A DNA stretch of 64,000 nt. It comes from Luteimicrobium album (GTDB lineage Bacteria; Actinomycetota; Actinomycetes; Actinomycetales; Cellulomonadaceae). This document shows positions 55,656-64,000 of the stretch, piece by piece. Under the pieces are notes generated by a model. It worked only from the letters and a program-made list of their open reading frames with translations, did not search any database and was not told the origin of the DNA. A program made the translations under genes and the position numbers. The stretch is from NCBI RefSeq assembly GCF_030161555.1, contig NZ_BSUK01000001.1:1240001-1304000 (forward strand), written 5' to 3'. Numbering within the stretch: position 1 is the stretch's first letter; every line of letters begins with the position of its first letter.

Positions 55656-56570
55656 TCAGTCCTGGGACCGCAGCAGGCGGAACTGCAGCAGCGAGAACAG
55701 GGCGATCGCGGCGAAGAGCACGTAGCTCGCTGCGGATGCGAGCCCGTACTGTCCGATGCCGAACTTCTCGTACGTGTAGTAGGCGACGGACCGGGTCGAG
55801 TCGAGCGGACCGCCCTGGGTCATCACGAACGCCTCCTCGAAGAACTGCAGGAAGCTCACGGAGATAAGGACGACGCCCAGCAGGATCGTTGGCTTCAGCA
55901 GCGGCAGTGTGATGCTCCACAGCCGGCGGAACGGCCCGGCCCCGTCGACCTTCGCGGCCTCCTGGACGTCGTCGGGGATGCCCTGGAGGCCGGCGATGAA
56001 GATGACCATGAGGGTGCCGACGTGGCGCCAGACTGCCATCCCGGTCAGAGCCGGGAGCGCCCAGGTGGTGCTGCTCAGCCAGGCCGGCCCGTCGATCCCG
56101 ACCCAGCCCAGGGCGGTGTTGACGAGGCCGTCGTCCTGCAGGAGGTAGCGCCAGACCACCGACACCGCGACGATGCTCGTCACGACGGGCGCGTAGAAGC
56201 CCACGCGGAACGCCGACCGGAACTTCGTGATGCCCGAGCTGAGCGCGAGGGCAAGGACGAGCGCGAAAGCGACCGTCGTGGGGATCCCCATGACGACGAA
56301 GAGGCCCGTGACCTTGAGCGCGTTCAGGAACCGGGTGTCCCCAAAGAGCTGGGCGTACTGGTCGAGGCCCACGAAGTTGACCGCCAGCGGGTTCGGGATG
56401 TCCTTGGCCGACAGGTCGGTGAAGGACATCCCGAACGAGCTGACCAGCGGAACCACCATGAACGCACCGAAGACCAGGACGAACGGGAGGGCGAACATCC
56501 ATGCGATGAGCGCCTGCCTGCGACGACGCGACCTCACGGGGCCGCGCGTGTGGTCCGCTGCGACGGTCAC
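55656..56570 (-). CDS. Sugar ABC transporter permease (MalF/CUT1 type)
   Basis: A 304-residue permease with six helices and the EAA loop GIPDDVQEAAKVDGAGPFRRLWSITLPLL. The N-terminus is short and basic, as in binding-protein-dependent importers without the extra MalF domain. It begins one base after the binding protein stop and pairs with the following permease. The gene is intact, unlike its counterpart in the other sugar cluster. Confidence 0.93.
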   Translation of the reverse strand: MTVAADHTRGPVRSRRRRQALIAWMFALPFVLVFGAFMVVPLVSSFGMSFTDLSAKDIPNPLAVNFVGLDQYAQLFGDTRFLNALKVTGLFVVMGIPTTVAFALVLALALSSGITKFRSAFRVGFYAPVVTSIVAVSVVWRYLLQDDGLVNTALGWVGIDGPAWLSSTTWALPALTGMAVWRHVGTLMVIFIAGLQGIPDDVQEAAKVDGAGPFRRLWSITLPLLKPTILLGVVLISVSFLQFFEEAFVMTQGGPLDSTRSVAYYTYEKFGIGQYGLASAASYVLFAAIALFSLLQFRLLRSQD

Positions 56571-56571
56571 G

Positions 56572-57840
56572 TCATCCCACCCCGATGCTGCCGGCCTGGG
56601 ACTGCAGCGCCTTCAGCGCCTCGGCGGCCGTCTGCTTGCCGCGCGCGATCTTCTCCACGGCGCCCTCGGCGGCCACGGAGACCTCCTTCCAGCTCGTCGA
56701 CGTGGGCGGCGCCTCAGCCGACTCGAGCTGCTTGCCGAAGACGGCGAGCTTGGCGTCGGAGGAGAGCGTCGCGTCGTCCCACGCCTTCTGCGAGGCCGGG
56801 AGGTCGCCCGTCGCCTTGTACCAGGCGACCTGCTGTGCGGGCTCGAGCATCCACTCGATGAACTTCCAGGCGCTCGACTGGTTGCCGCTCTTCTTGAACA
56901 CGGCGAGGTTCGACCCGCCGAGGAACGAGGTCGACGACTCGGCGGCCGGCAGGACGGCCGTCGCGTACTTAGAGTCGAAGCCGTCGCCGCCAACGGAGGC
57001 GATGGTGCTGACGGAAGCCGGGCTGCCCACGAACATCGGCGTGCGCCCGGACACGAAGTCCGCCTCGGCCGCGCCCGTCGAGATGTCGGCGTCGGGGTCG
57101 GAGATCTTCTTCGTGAAGAAGCTCGCCAGGTAGTCGTAGGCCTCGACCATCGGCGCGCTGTCGAGCGTCCACGCGGTGTTGTCGCTGTTCGTCAGGGAAG
57201 CGCCGTTGGACCAGGGCAGCCAGAGCGAGTCACGGAACGACCCGTCGCCGCCGGAGGGCATGCGCATCCCGAACTTGGTGCCGGCCTTCGTCTGGTAGTC
57301 CGACGCGAGCTGCTCGAGCTCGTCCCACGTGGTCGGGGCGCTGTCCCAGCCGGCCTTCTTCGCGAGGTCGGTGCGGTAGAAGAGCACCCGGGTGTCGACG
57401 TACCACGGCAGGGCCAGGCCATCGGCGTCGAGGGCGCCGCTGAACAGGTCGCCCGTCTCGACGTCGGACGGCACGGGGGCGAACGCGTCCTTGAAGTCCG
57501 CCATCCAGGTGGTCCCGACCATCGCGAGGTCCGGGGTGTTGCCTGCTGCGACGGCGGTGACGAACTTGTCGTGGGCGGAGGCCCACGGGATCGACGTGAC
57601 GTCGATCTTCACGTCCGGGTTCTCCTTGGTGAAGCCGACGGCGAAGTCCTTGAGCGCGTCGCCCTCGGCGCCCTCGGCCCAGATGGTCAGGTTCCCGGTG
57701 GCGGGCCCGTCTCCCACGGTCGTCGTCGTGTCGGCGTCGGCTCCGGCGGTGGGGTCATCGGACCGGCCGCACGCGGCGAGGGCCAGCGCCGCCACCAGTG
57801 CCAGGGCCGTCAGGCCGGTGCTTGTGGTGCCTCGTCTCAT
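56572..57840 (-). CDS. Extracellular sugar-binding lipoprotein
   Basis: A 422-residue family 1 solute-binding protein. The signal peptide ends in a lipobox (LALAAC) near residue 24, followed by a Thr/Asp-rich linker; NLTIWAEGAEGDALKDFAVGFTKENPDV and GNTPDLAMVGTTWMADFKDAFAPV are family blocks, and ALPWYVDTRVLFYRTDLAKKAG the ligand-binding centre. ATG 57840 is preceded by GAGGAGCGAC. It is the first gene of the ABC, GH1, phosphodiesterase and phosphatase operon. Tandem LacI-type operators lie 55-90 bases upstream. Confidence 0.93.
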   Translation of the reverse strand: MRRGTTSTGLTALALVAALALAACGRSDDPTAGADADTTTTVGDGPATGNLTIWAEGAEGDALKDFAVGFTKENPDVKIDVTSIPWASAHDKFVTAVAAGNTPDLAMVGTTWMADFKDAFAPVPSDVETGDLFSGALDADGLALPWYVDTRVLFYRTDLAKKAGWDSAPTTWDELEQLASDYQTKAGTKFGMRMPSGGDGSFRDSLWLPWSNGASLTNSDNTAWTLDSAPMVEAYDYLASFFTKKISDPDADISTGAAEADFVSGRTPMFVGSPASVSTIASVGGDGFDSKYATAVLPAAESSTSFLGGSNLAVFKKSGNQSSAWKFIEWMLEPAQQVAWYKATGDLPASQKAWDDATLSSDAKLAVFGKQLESAEAPPTSTSWKEVSVAAEGAVEKIARGKQTAAEALKALQSQAGSIGVG

Positions 57841-57894
57841 GTCGCTCCTCCTTGAGGTCATCGAGCTCCCGGTCGAGATGTGCGTGCCTCAACC

Positions 57895-57927
57895 GATCTA
57901 TGCGCTTAACTGATCTAAGCGCTTAAC
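57895..57927. promoter_or_regulatory. Tandem LacI-type operators upstream of the second sugar operon
   Basis: GATCTATGCGCTTAAC (57895-57910) and GATCTAAGCGCTTAAC (57912-57927) are direct repeats differing at one base. Each holds a near or perfect palindrome, TAAGCGCTTA with central CG, the usual LacI-family half-site type. They lie between the LacI gene and the binding protein gene and probably serve that regulator. Confidence 0.78.
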
Positions 57928-57992
57928 AGACGTGGGCACGTTACCCGGCACCCCGCCACGACGACAAGTCAACGGATCAGGAGCCGGGGTCC

Positions 57993-59058
57993 TCACCCGG
58001 CGGCGCGACAGCCGCAGCTCTCGCGCACCACGAGCCTGACGTCGAACTGGCGCGAACCCGACGACGCCCCGACGCCCCTGATCTGCTCCACGAGAACGCG
58101 GGCCGCGTGCCGCCCCATCTCGACCAGCGGCTGCCGCACGGTCGTCAGGGCGGGCCGCGCGACACGACCCGCGAGGATCCCGTCGAACCCGGTGACGATC
58201 ACGTCACCCGGGACGCCCACCCCCAGGTCGCGCAGCACGTCCAGCACCGTGACTGCGAGCTGGTCGCTCGCGCACAACAGCGCGTCCGGGAGCTCCCCGC
58301 CTCCACGAGAGCCGCGAGCTCGGCCGCCCAGCCCCCTCCGCACCCACGGGCGGCGCGTCGTCCGGCACGGCCGTCCTGGCCGACGCCTCCTGGTAGCCGG
58401 CGAACCGCTCCGCGAGGTCCGGCAGCACGGGGGCGCCGACGAACCGCGTCTGGCGCACGCCGTGGACGTCGACCAGGTGCGCGAGCAGAGCACGCACGCC
58501 CCCGCGGTTGTCGACCGTCACGTAGTGCACGGCCCCGTCCTGGGGAGCCCTGCTGAAGGCCAACACCGGGATCGCGCGAGCGGTCAGCTCCAGCTCCTCC
58601 GTTGAGATCGCGCCCGGAAACACGGCCAGCCCGTCCACACGGCCCGCGACACCCGCCATGACCGACACCCCGGAAGAGCGCTCGGCGCTCAGGAGCAGCG
58701 CCATCCCCTGCTGCCAGCACTCCAGCTCGAACCCGCGCTGCACCTCGTCGACATACAACGGGAACGACCGGGGGTCAGGTTCTTCGGCCGGGCCGGACGG
58801 AAGCCCCGAGACGAACTTTGCCGTCTCCAGGAGCATGTCGAACGAGTACAGCCCCAGAGCGCCGGTGCTCCCATTAGCCAGGCCGCGCGCACTCGCGCTC
58901 GGTACGTACCCGAGTTCGCGCGCCGCGCGCAGGACATCGGCTCGTGTGGTGTCACGGACACGTCCGGGCTGTTTGAACACGAACGAGACCGTCGCGATCG
59001 ACACCCCGGCGCGCTCCGCCACGTCATAGACAGTCGGTCGACCCCCGCGTCGCGGCAT
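57993..59058 (-). CDS. LacI-family transcriptional regulator, frameshifted
   Basis: An about 355-residue regulator. The helix-turn-helix and hinge RPTVYDVAERAGVSIATVSFVF begin at about residue 6, and the sensor domain ends with DALLCASDQLAVTVLDVL and PALTTVRQPLVEMGRHAARVLVEQI. Two one-base losses in G-runs, near 58340 and 58310, put about 10 codons out of frame; restoring both gives a continuous GWAAELAALVEAG...GELPDALLCASD. ATG 59058 follows GAGGGAGG. It probably represses the downstream ABC/GH1 operon. Confidence 0.88.
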
Positions 59059-59375
59059 CGCACCCTCCCTCATCGACGTCCCCGCCCCGTCGGACCGGGC
59101 GACCTTCCAGCCGCCCCGGCACGTTACCCGAAACGCCCGGCCCCCACGGCATGCAGCAGGAGTGGTGCCCCGCGCCCGCACGACGCTCGAGTCCTCCGAC
59201 CCCTTACTCGCCCGCGGCGAGGCCGAGGGCGATGCGCTCGTACTGCGGGGCGGGGTGCAACCGGGTTCCCCAGATCGAGACGAGGCCCGGGATCGGATCC
59301 ACGCAAGAATCGCGAAGGCAGCAGGTGCCGTGGAGCACCGACGGGCTGCGGGCGTCTGTGCACCGACGGCCGCAG
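59059..59375. other. Intergenic region, possible short gene remnant on minus strand
   Basis: Between the LacI and MFS genes no full gene is visible. From about 59290 to a TAA at 59204-59206 the minus strand reads a protein-like end with PGLVSIWGTRLHPAPQYERIALGL, which has normal codon bias but no start or upstream continuation; it may be the tail of a lost gene. I cannot name it. Confidence 0.35.
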
Positions 59376-60829
59376 TTACTGAGGCTGCGCCGTCCCTTCC
59401 GACAGCGTCACCCCGCGCGGGAGCCACAGCCCGCCGACGGCGACCGCGACGCCCGCGAGGACGGGCAGCCAGAACGGCGTGCCCCCGGCGACCGGTGTCC
59501 ACCCGGTGGCGTGCGCGCCGCCGGCGGCCGTGACGATGCCCGTGAGCACCGCGATCCCGACGGCACCGCCGAGCTGGTTCGCGACGAACAGCGTGGTCGT
59601 GGCGTTCGGGATCTCGTGGGGCGTGAGCACCCGGTACAGCGACGACGTCGTGGGACCGCCCACGAACCCGACGCCCAGCCCCGCGGCCACGGACGTCGCG
59701 ACCAGGACGGCGATCGGCGCCGTCGGGCCGACGACGAGGTAGACCGCCATCCCGACGACGACGGCCGCCGCCCCGGACGGCACGAGGACCCGGGCGCTCA
59801 CGCGGTCGGAGAGCCGCCCGCCCAGGATCATCCCGACGAGCGACCCGGCGCCCTGGGGTGCGAGCAGCAGGCCGGACGCGAGCACCCCGTACCCGCGCAC
59901 GCCCTGGAAGAACTGCGGCAGCCCGTAGAACAGCGGGTAGATCGCGAGGCCGAGGGTGAGCATGACGAGCGTCGCGGAGAGCACGGTCGGGTTCCGCAGG
60001 ACGGCCACGTCGACGACGGCGGCGCCGCCCCGGCGGGCGGCGTGCCGCGCGAACGCGGCGAGGACGGAGAGCCCCAGCACGATCGGCCCGACGACGGCGA
60101 GCGTCCCGCCGTCCTCGGACGTCTCGGCGAGGCCGACGAGGACCGCGACGGAGCCCACGGAGAGGAGGGCCAGCCCGAGCCGGTCGAGACGGAGCGCGGG
60201 GTCGAGCGGCACGCCGCCCGGCAGCGCGCGCCACGAGACGACGAGGACCGCTGCGGCCGCGACGACGAAGGCCGCGAAGAGCCCGCGCCAGCCGATCGCG
60301 TCGACGGCGACACCGCCCAGGAGCGGCCCGAGCAGCGGCCCGATGCCGATCGCACCGGCGACGAGGCCCATGATCCGGCCCATCCGGGCGGGGCCGGCGA
60401 GGGTCGCGACGGCGGTCAGCATGAGCGGCTCGAGCATCCCGCCCCCGAACCCCTGGACGGCGCGGGCCACGACGAGCGCCGGGAGGGACCAGGCGAACGC
60501 CGAGGCCGCCGCCCCCACGCCGAAGAGCGCGAGCGCCGCGAGCCAGGGGCGCGGATGCCGAACCGGATCGACGCCCACCCGCTCACGGGGATCGCGACGG
60601 CCACGGCGAGCACGTACGCGGTGCCGACCCACTGGACGGTGCCGAGCGGGGCGTCGAGGTCGGCGGCGACGTCGGGGATCGCGACGCCCGTGACGGTCGT
60701 GTTGAGGAGCGCGAGGAGGCCGCCAGCGACAAGGAGGGCGAGGCGGGGTCCGAGGCGGGGCTCGGACCGGCCCGGCGCCAGCGTGGGCGACGCCGCCGAA
60801 TACCCGAGAGGACGCTCAGTTGTACTCAT
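59376..60829 (-). CDS. MFS drug-efflux transporter, frameshifted
   Basis: A transporter of about 484 residues with at least 12-14 helices, DHA2-like. The LNTTVTGVAIPDVAADLDAP start, VARAVQGFGGGMLEPLML (motif C-like) and the LLGPLLGGVAVDAIGWRGLF repeat are typical. The frame breaks near 60550-60560; one base joins SIRFGIR to RPWLAALALFGVG. The substrate is probably a hydrophobic drug. It diverges from a TetR gene, with shared operators that include its own start codon. Confidence 0.87.
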
Positions 60830-60857
60830 GCGTTAATTTTGAACTCACGAGTACAAC
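60819..60857. promoter_or_regulatory. Operator half-sites between MFS and TetR genes
   Basis: GTTGTACTC (60819-60827) and GAGTACAAC (60849-60857) are an inverted pair. TTGAACTC-AC-GAGTACAA (60839-60856) is a compact near-perfect palindrome sharing the right half. The left site overlaps the MFS start codon. The likely binder is the TetR protein encoded to the right. Confidence 0.72.
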
Positions 60858-60895
60858 GAGCGCAACCCCCGATCCACTCCGGCTACGATGGGGTC

Positions 60896-61537
60896 ATGGT
60901 GGTGACCGGGACGACGCGACGCGTCGACAAGCACCGCGCGATCCTCGACGCGGCGCTCGACGTTTTCGCGCGCCAGGGCTACGCCGACACCAACCTCGAC
61001 GAGGTCGCCGAGGTCGCCGGCGTCGCGAAACCCACGATCTACAACCACTTCGGCGACAAGGCCGGGCTGTTCGCCGCCGTCGTCGAGACGTCGTCGCAGG
61101 ACGCGAACGCGCGGGTCGCGGACGTCATCGCCGCGACCTCCACGAACCCCGAGGACCTGCGGGCCGAGCTCGAGACCCTCGCCCGCAGCCTGGTGCACTG
61201 CCTCCAGGGCGGCGCCGGCTCCGCGACCATGCGGCTCCAGCTCGTCGAGGGAGCCCGGTTCCCCGAGCTCATCTCGCGCGTCCGGGACGGCAACCGGGAC
61301 CGCACGCTCGACCTCCTCGCCGGCAAGCTCGCGCAGCTCGCCGCGACCGGCCACCTGCGCCTGCGCGACCCCGGCCGCGCCGCCCGCCAGCTCATGGCTC
61401 TCGTGAGCGACGAGCCGCTCGTCAACAGCGGGTTCGGCGCCCGGCCCGTCGACCCGGCTGTCGTCGACCGAGCCGTCACCGAGGGCGTCGACACGTTCCT
61501 CGCCGCCTTCGCCCCGGAGCCGGCCCCCGAGTCCTGA
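60896..61537 (+). CDS. TetR/AcrR-family transcriptional regulator
   Basis: A 213-residue regulator. The helix-turn-helix is at about residues 13-58: HRAILDAALDVFARQGYADTNLDEVAEVAGVAKPTIYNHFGDKAGLF; the C-terminal part with VEGARFPELISRVRDGNRDRTLDLLAG is of the TetR_C type found in AcrR-like drug regulators. It probably represses the divergent MFS pump gene. TACGAT at 60884-60889 lies six bases before ATG 60896, as in other probable leaderless genes; an upstream TTG-frame extension is less likely. Confidence 0.88.
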   Translation: MVVTGTTRRVDKHRAILDAALDVFARQGYADTNLDEVAEVAGVAKPTIYNHFGDKAGLFAAVVETSSQDANARVADVIAATSTNPEDLRAELETLARSLVHCLQGGAGSATMRLQLVEGARFPELISRVRDGNRDRTLDLLAGKLAQLAATGHLRLRDPGRAARQLMALVSDEPLVNSGFGARPVDPAVVDRAVTEGVDTFLAAFAPEPAPES

Positions 61538-61923
61538 ACCGCCGACGGCGACGCTCCGTTCGCCGACGGTGACGTGCCGACCATGCGATCAGCCCTGCCG
61601 CTACGGCCGATCATGCGAACACGCACCATGTCCGCGCTGACCATGTGACCACTCGCATGTTCGGCGCCAGCGCCCGTGCCTCACCGCATGCTCGACGAAG
61701 CGAGCGGTGCGCAACCGCATGCTCGACGACGACACCGACGTGCGCGTGGTCCGACATCGGGGGTGAGCCGACGGGTCGAGCGGGTGGGTGCGGGGAGGTG
61801 GTGAAGGGCGTCAAGGAGTGCGCACGGCCCCCAGGGCCGAAGCACGACAGCCCGAACCACCTCGGCGCACCCACCCGCGAACCCGACCACATCACCATCG
61901 GCGAACACGGCGGGCGGCGGGAC
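61538..61923. other. Intergenic stretch without a gene; short repeats
   Basis: No convincing gene is visible in 386 bases. ACCGCATGCTCGACGA occurs twice (61683-61698 and 61714-61729), and several CATGCGA/CGCATG motifs are scattered from 61583 to 61672. Small frames exist on both strands but have no domain or ribosome site. Confidence 0.5.
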
Positions 61924-62478
61924 TCAGTAGCCGAGGTCGCCCTGCGACGACTGCGACGGCGACGACCCGGCCATGCTCGTGATCGCGGAGCCCGACGGCG
62001 CCACGACCCACCACAGCGCGCCGAACCCGTCGACGCCCTGACCGGTGGTCGCGCCCGCCGACGTGTCCTTCACGAAGTAGTAGAGCGCGTGGCCGTCGTA
62101 CGCGACCTGCTCGCTGCCGTCGTCACGCATGATCGTCGTGAGCTTCGCGGCGTCCACGCCGTCGCCGGCGGTGGGCTTCCCGGACGCCACGAGGGGCGGC
62201 CATGCCGCCGCGCACGAGCCCGAGCACGTGGACTTCCCGGCCGGGTCGGCGACGAAGAGGTAGAGCGTGTTGCCCTTGCTGTCGGTGAGGTAGGTGCCGA
62301 GGTCGCCCTGGTGAGCCTCGACCTCGACCGCGCCACCGGAGCCTGCGGCTGTCGACGGCGCCGGGTCCGTGCCACCGCCGCCCGAGCCTCCCGAGTCTCC
62401 CGAGCTGCAGGCCGCGAGCGCCAGCGCGCCCGCGAGCGCCAGTCCCACTGCTCCGGCTCGTGCCGTGCGTCGTCCCAT
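61924..62478 (-). CDS. Secreted-repeat lipoprotein (PF03640-like)
   Basis: A 184-residue lipoprotein. The signal peptide ends with the lipobox ALALAAC at about residue 24; a Gly/Ser-rich linker follows. The rest holds two copies of the domain known as secreted repeat of unknown function: DLGTYLTDSKGNTLYLFVAD with STCSGSCAAAWPPL, and DGSEQVAYDGHALYYFVKD. Members are thought to sit at the cell surface and may bind heme or aromatic ligands, without proof. ATG 62478 follows GGGAGGAG. Confidence 0.86.
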   Translation of the reverse strand: MGRRTARAGAVGLALAGALALAACSSGDSGGSGGGGTDPAPSTAAGSGGAVEVEAHQGDLGTYLTDSKGNTLYLFVADPAGKSTCSGSCAAAWPPLVASGKPTAGDGVDAAKLTTIMRDDGSEQVAYDGHALYYFVKDTSAGATTGQGVDGFGALWWVVAPSGSAITSMAGSSPSQSSQGDLGY

Positions 62479-62693
62479 GTCGTGCTCCTCCCGGCCGCCG
62501 CCGACGTCGTCCCGCCGGTGGCGGGGTCGTGCGGACCTCACCCCTGACACGAGGTGCGGGGGCGGCCGGTTCATCTCCGCGTTCCCTGGCTCTTCCCCGG
62601 CCGGCGGCGGACAATGCGCAGAGCAGGGGACCGCTCTGGCGACGACGCCGCGGACGTGTGCTGGGCCGTCGCCACCGTCCGAGGAGTGCGAGC

Positions 62694-64000
62694 GTGGGCA
62701 CGACGACGAGCCGTCCGACGGCGAACCCTGCGGCCAGGTCGGCGGGTTCCGCGACCCCCACCCCGCCGGCGGAGCGCCAGCTCGACACGCTCGCGCGCAT
62801 GGCCGGCGACCTGGCGGGTCACTTCGACCTGGAGCCGCTGCTGGAGCGGATCCTGCGGCACACGATGGAGCTGCTGGGCTGTGACAGCGGCTCGGTGTGC
62901 ACGGTCGACGAGGCCGCGGGGACGTACCGCAAGGAGGTCGACCTGGGGGTCGCGTGCCGGGCCGGGCGCACGTACCCGCTCGACGAGGGCGTCACGGGCG
63001 AGGTGGTGCGTCGGCGCTCGCCGGTGATCCTCGACGAGTACGCGCAGGTCGCCGGCGGCCACATCCCGGAGCCGGAGCGGAGCGCGCTGCACGGCGTGAT
63101 CGGGGTCCCGATCCGGTGGAACGGGTCGATCGTGGGGGCGTGCGTGGTGTTCAGCCGCGACCCGCTGCGCCGCTTCACGCCGGCGGAGGCGGCGCTGCTC
63201 GAGCTGTTCGCGACGCACGCGGCGATCGCGATCACGAACGCCCGCCTGCACGCCGAGGCGGCGCGGCGCGCGCAGGAGGCGGCGACCCTCGCGGAGCGTG
63301 ACCGCGTGGTCCGGGACGTGCACGACACGGTCGGGCGCGGCCTCGCGGCGGTGCTGCTCGAGCTCGACGGCGCGGAGGAGCGGCTCGCGACCGCGACCGG
63401 GACGCACGGGTCGTCGTCGGGCGGGGCGCGTGACGCCGTCCGCAGGGCGCGAGCCGCGGCCCGCGCCGCGCTCGCCGAGACGCGCCGGACGGCGCTCGGC
63501 CTGGGGCCGTCCCTGCTCGACGGGCGGTCGCTCGCCGAGGCGGTCGGGCTCGAGCTCACGTGGGCGGGTTCGGCGGCGTCGCTCGAGACGCGGCTCGTGA
63601 CCGTGGGCGACGAGCGCCCGCTCGCGGAGGACGTGTCCCGCCAGCTCTTCCGGGTGGTCCAGGAGTGCCTGACGAACGTCGTCGACCACGCGCACGCGCG
63701 CTCGGTGCGCGTCGGGCTGGTGTTCGGGGACGAGTCGGTCGCGGCGATCGTCGAGGACGACGGCGACGGGTTCGACGCGGCGGCCCTCCGGCTGCCGCCT
63801 GAACCGGGGCAGACTCGTGGCCTCGGGCTGCAGGGGCTGTGGGCGCGGACCCGGCACCTGGGCGGCACGGTGGTGGTGGACTCGACGCCCGGCTGGGGCA
63901 CGCGCGTGCGGGCCGAGGTCCCCTACGCGACCGGCCTCGCGGACGGGACCCGGTCGCGGTGGCGCGTGCTCGTCGTCCACCCGAGCCCCGTGGTCCGCGC
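62694..64000 (+). CDS. GAF-domain sensor histidine kinase (NarL-type), 3' end outside window
   Basis: From GTG 62694 the frame is open to the end of the window. A GAF domain (about residues 40-185, DLEPLLERILRHTMELLGCDSGSV) precedes a HisKA_3 dimerisation helix with the phosphorylated His in RDVHDTVGRGLAAVL, and the HATPase region (about 310-410) with QECLTNVVDHAHA and GLGLQGLWAR. These are the marks of NarL-family kinases. After the normal kinase end (about 63925) the frame runs on into RVLVVHPSPVVR, like the start of a receiver domain, so the response regulator may be fused or a frame error may hide a stop. Confidence 0.85.
   Translation, partial: MGTTTSRPTANPAARSAGSATPTPPAERQLDTLARMAGDLAGHFDLEPLLERILRHTMELLGCDSGSVCTVDEAAGTYRKEVDLGVACRAGRTYPLDEGVTGEVVRRRSPVILDEYAQVAGGHIPEPERSALHGVIGVPIRWNGSIVGACVVFSRDPLRRFTPAEAALLELFATHAAIAITNARLHAEAARRAQEAATLAERDRVVRDVHDTVGRGLAAVLLELDGAEERLATATGTHGSSSGGARDAVRRARAAARAALAETRRTALGLGPSLLDGRSLAEAVGLELTWAGSAASLETRLVTVGDERPLAEDVSRQLFRVVQECLTNVVDHAHARSVRVGLVFGDESVAAIVEDDGDGFDAAALRLPPEPGQTRGLGLQGLWARTRHLGGTVVVDSTPGWGTRVRAEVPYATGLADGTRSRWRVLVVHPSPVVR

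Noticed and set aside
61611..61898. Small Trp-rich minus-strand frame
   Set aside because: No ribosome site, no domain, and composition unlike the neighbouring proteins; left as intergenic.

Overview
The window is a 64-kb piece of a very GC-rich actinobacterial chromosome. The strong third-position G/C bias, GTG starts, frequent 4-nt ATGA/GTGA stop/start overlaps, F420-type enzymes, a DUF222/13E12-type HNH endonuclease with an actinobacterial SOS box, and abundant glycoside hydrolases with sugar ABC importers suggest a plant-polymer-degrading Micrococcales member (Cellulomonas/Cellulosimicrobium-like). That placement is inference; no rRNA or marker gene is present, and I saw no tRNA, CRISPR array or replication origin.

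Layout. 0-16 kb holds an MFS pump (cut by the window edge), a GH3 beta-glucosidase, a SRPBCC protein, a methyltransferase broken by a 16-bp duplication, an XRE-cupin regulator facing a thioredoxin-reductase-like flavoprotein, a Nudix hydrolase, an alditol oxidase, the SOS-controlled HNH gene, a winged-helix regulator/membrane-protein pair, an NAD(P)H oxidoreductase and a DrrAB-type ABC exporter with a CRP/GlxR-type site. At about 15.5 kb the 3' remnants of two genes meet back to back. 16-37 kb is mixed metabolism: VOC and MOSC proteins, pyruvate phosphate dikinase, a PRPP synthetase, an ATP-dependent DNA ligase, several regulator/target pairs (TetR, AsnC) with visible operators, F420-type oxidoreductases, an ECF42-type sigma factor with its DGPF partner, an amino-acid permease and a threonine aldolase-like lyase.

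37-60 kb is the accessory, carbohydrate-focused part. A damaged IS3-family element abuts a truncated flavoprotein on its left and, on its right, the 3' fragment of a gene whose relative lies 10 kb away. Then come two sugar loci. The first is LacI, FAD oxidoreductase, binding protein and two permeases, divergent from a secreted multidomain GH2 enzyme. The second is LacI, binding protein, two permeases, GH1, a glycerophosphodiester phosphodiesterase and a HAD-IIA phosphatase, with the last three overlapping, which suggests stepwise breakdown of an imported glycosylated glycerophosphodiester. Between them sit an intact IS481-family element and a wrecked DJ-1/PfpI gene. 59-64 kb has an MFS pump with a TetR regulator, a PF03640-like lipoprotein and a GAF histidine kinase cut by the window end.

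Two caveats matter to any user. First, about 19 genes carry frameshifts and most look like one lost base in or beside a G/C run, so many are probably sequencing errors; I give such genes as single frameshifted CDSs. Second, a few lesions are of another kind (16-bp and 4-bp duplications, an in-frame TAG, large internal deletions, IS-linked truncations) and are better candidates for real mutations.
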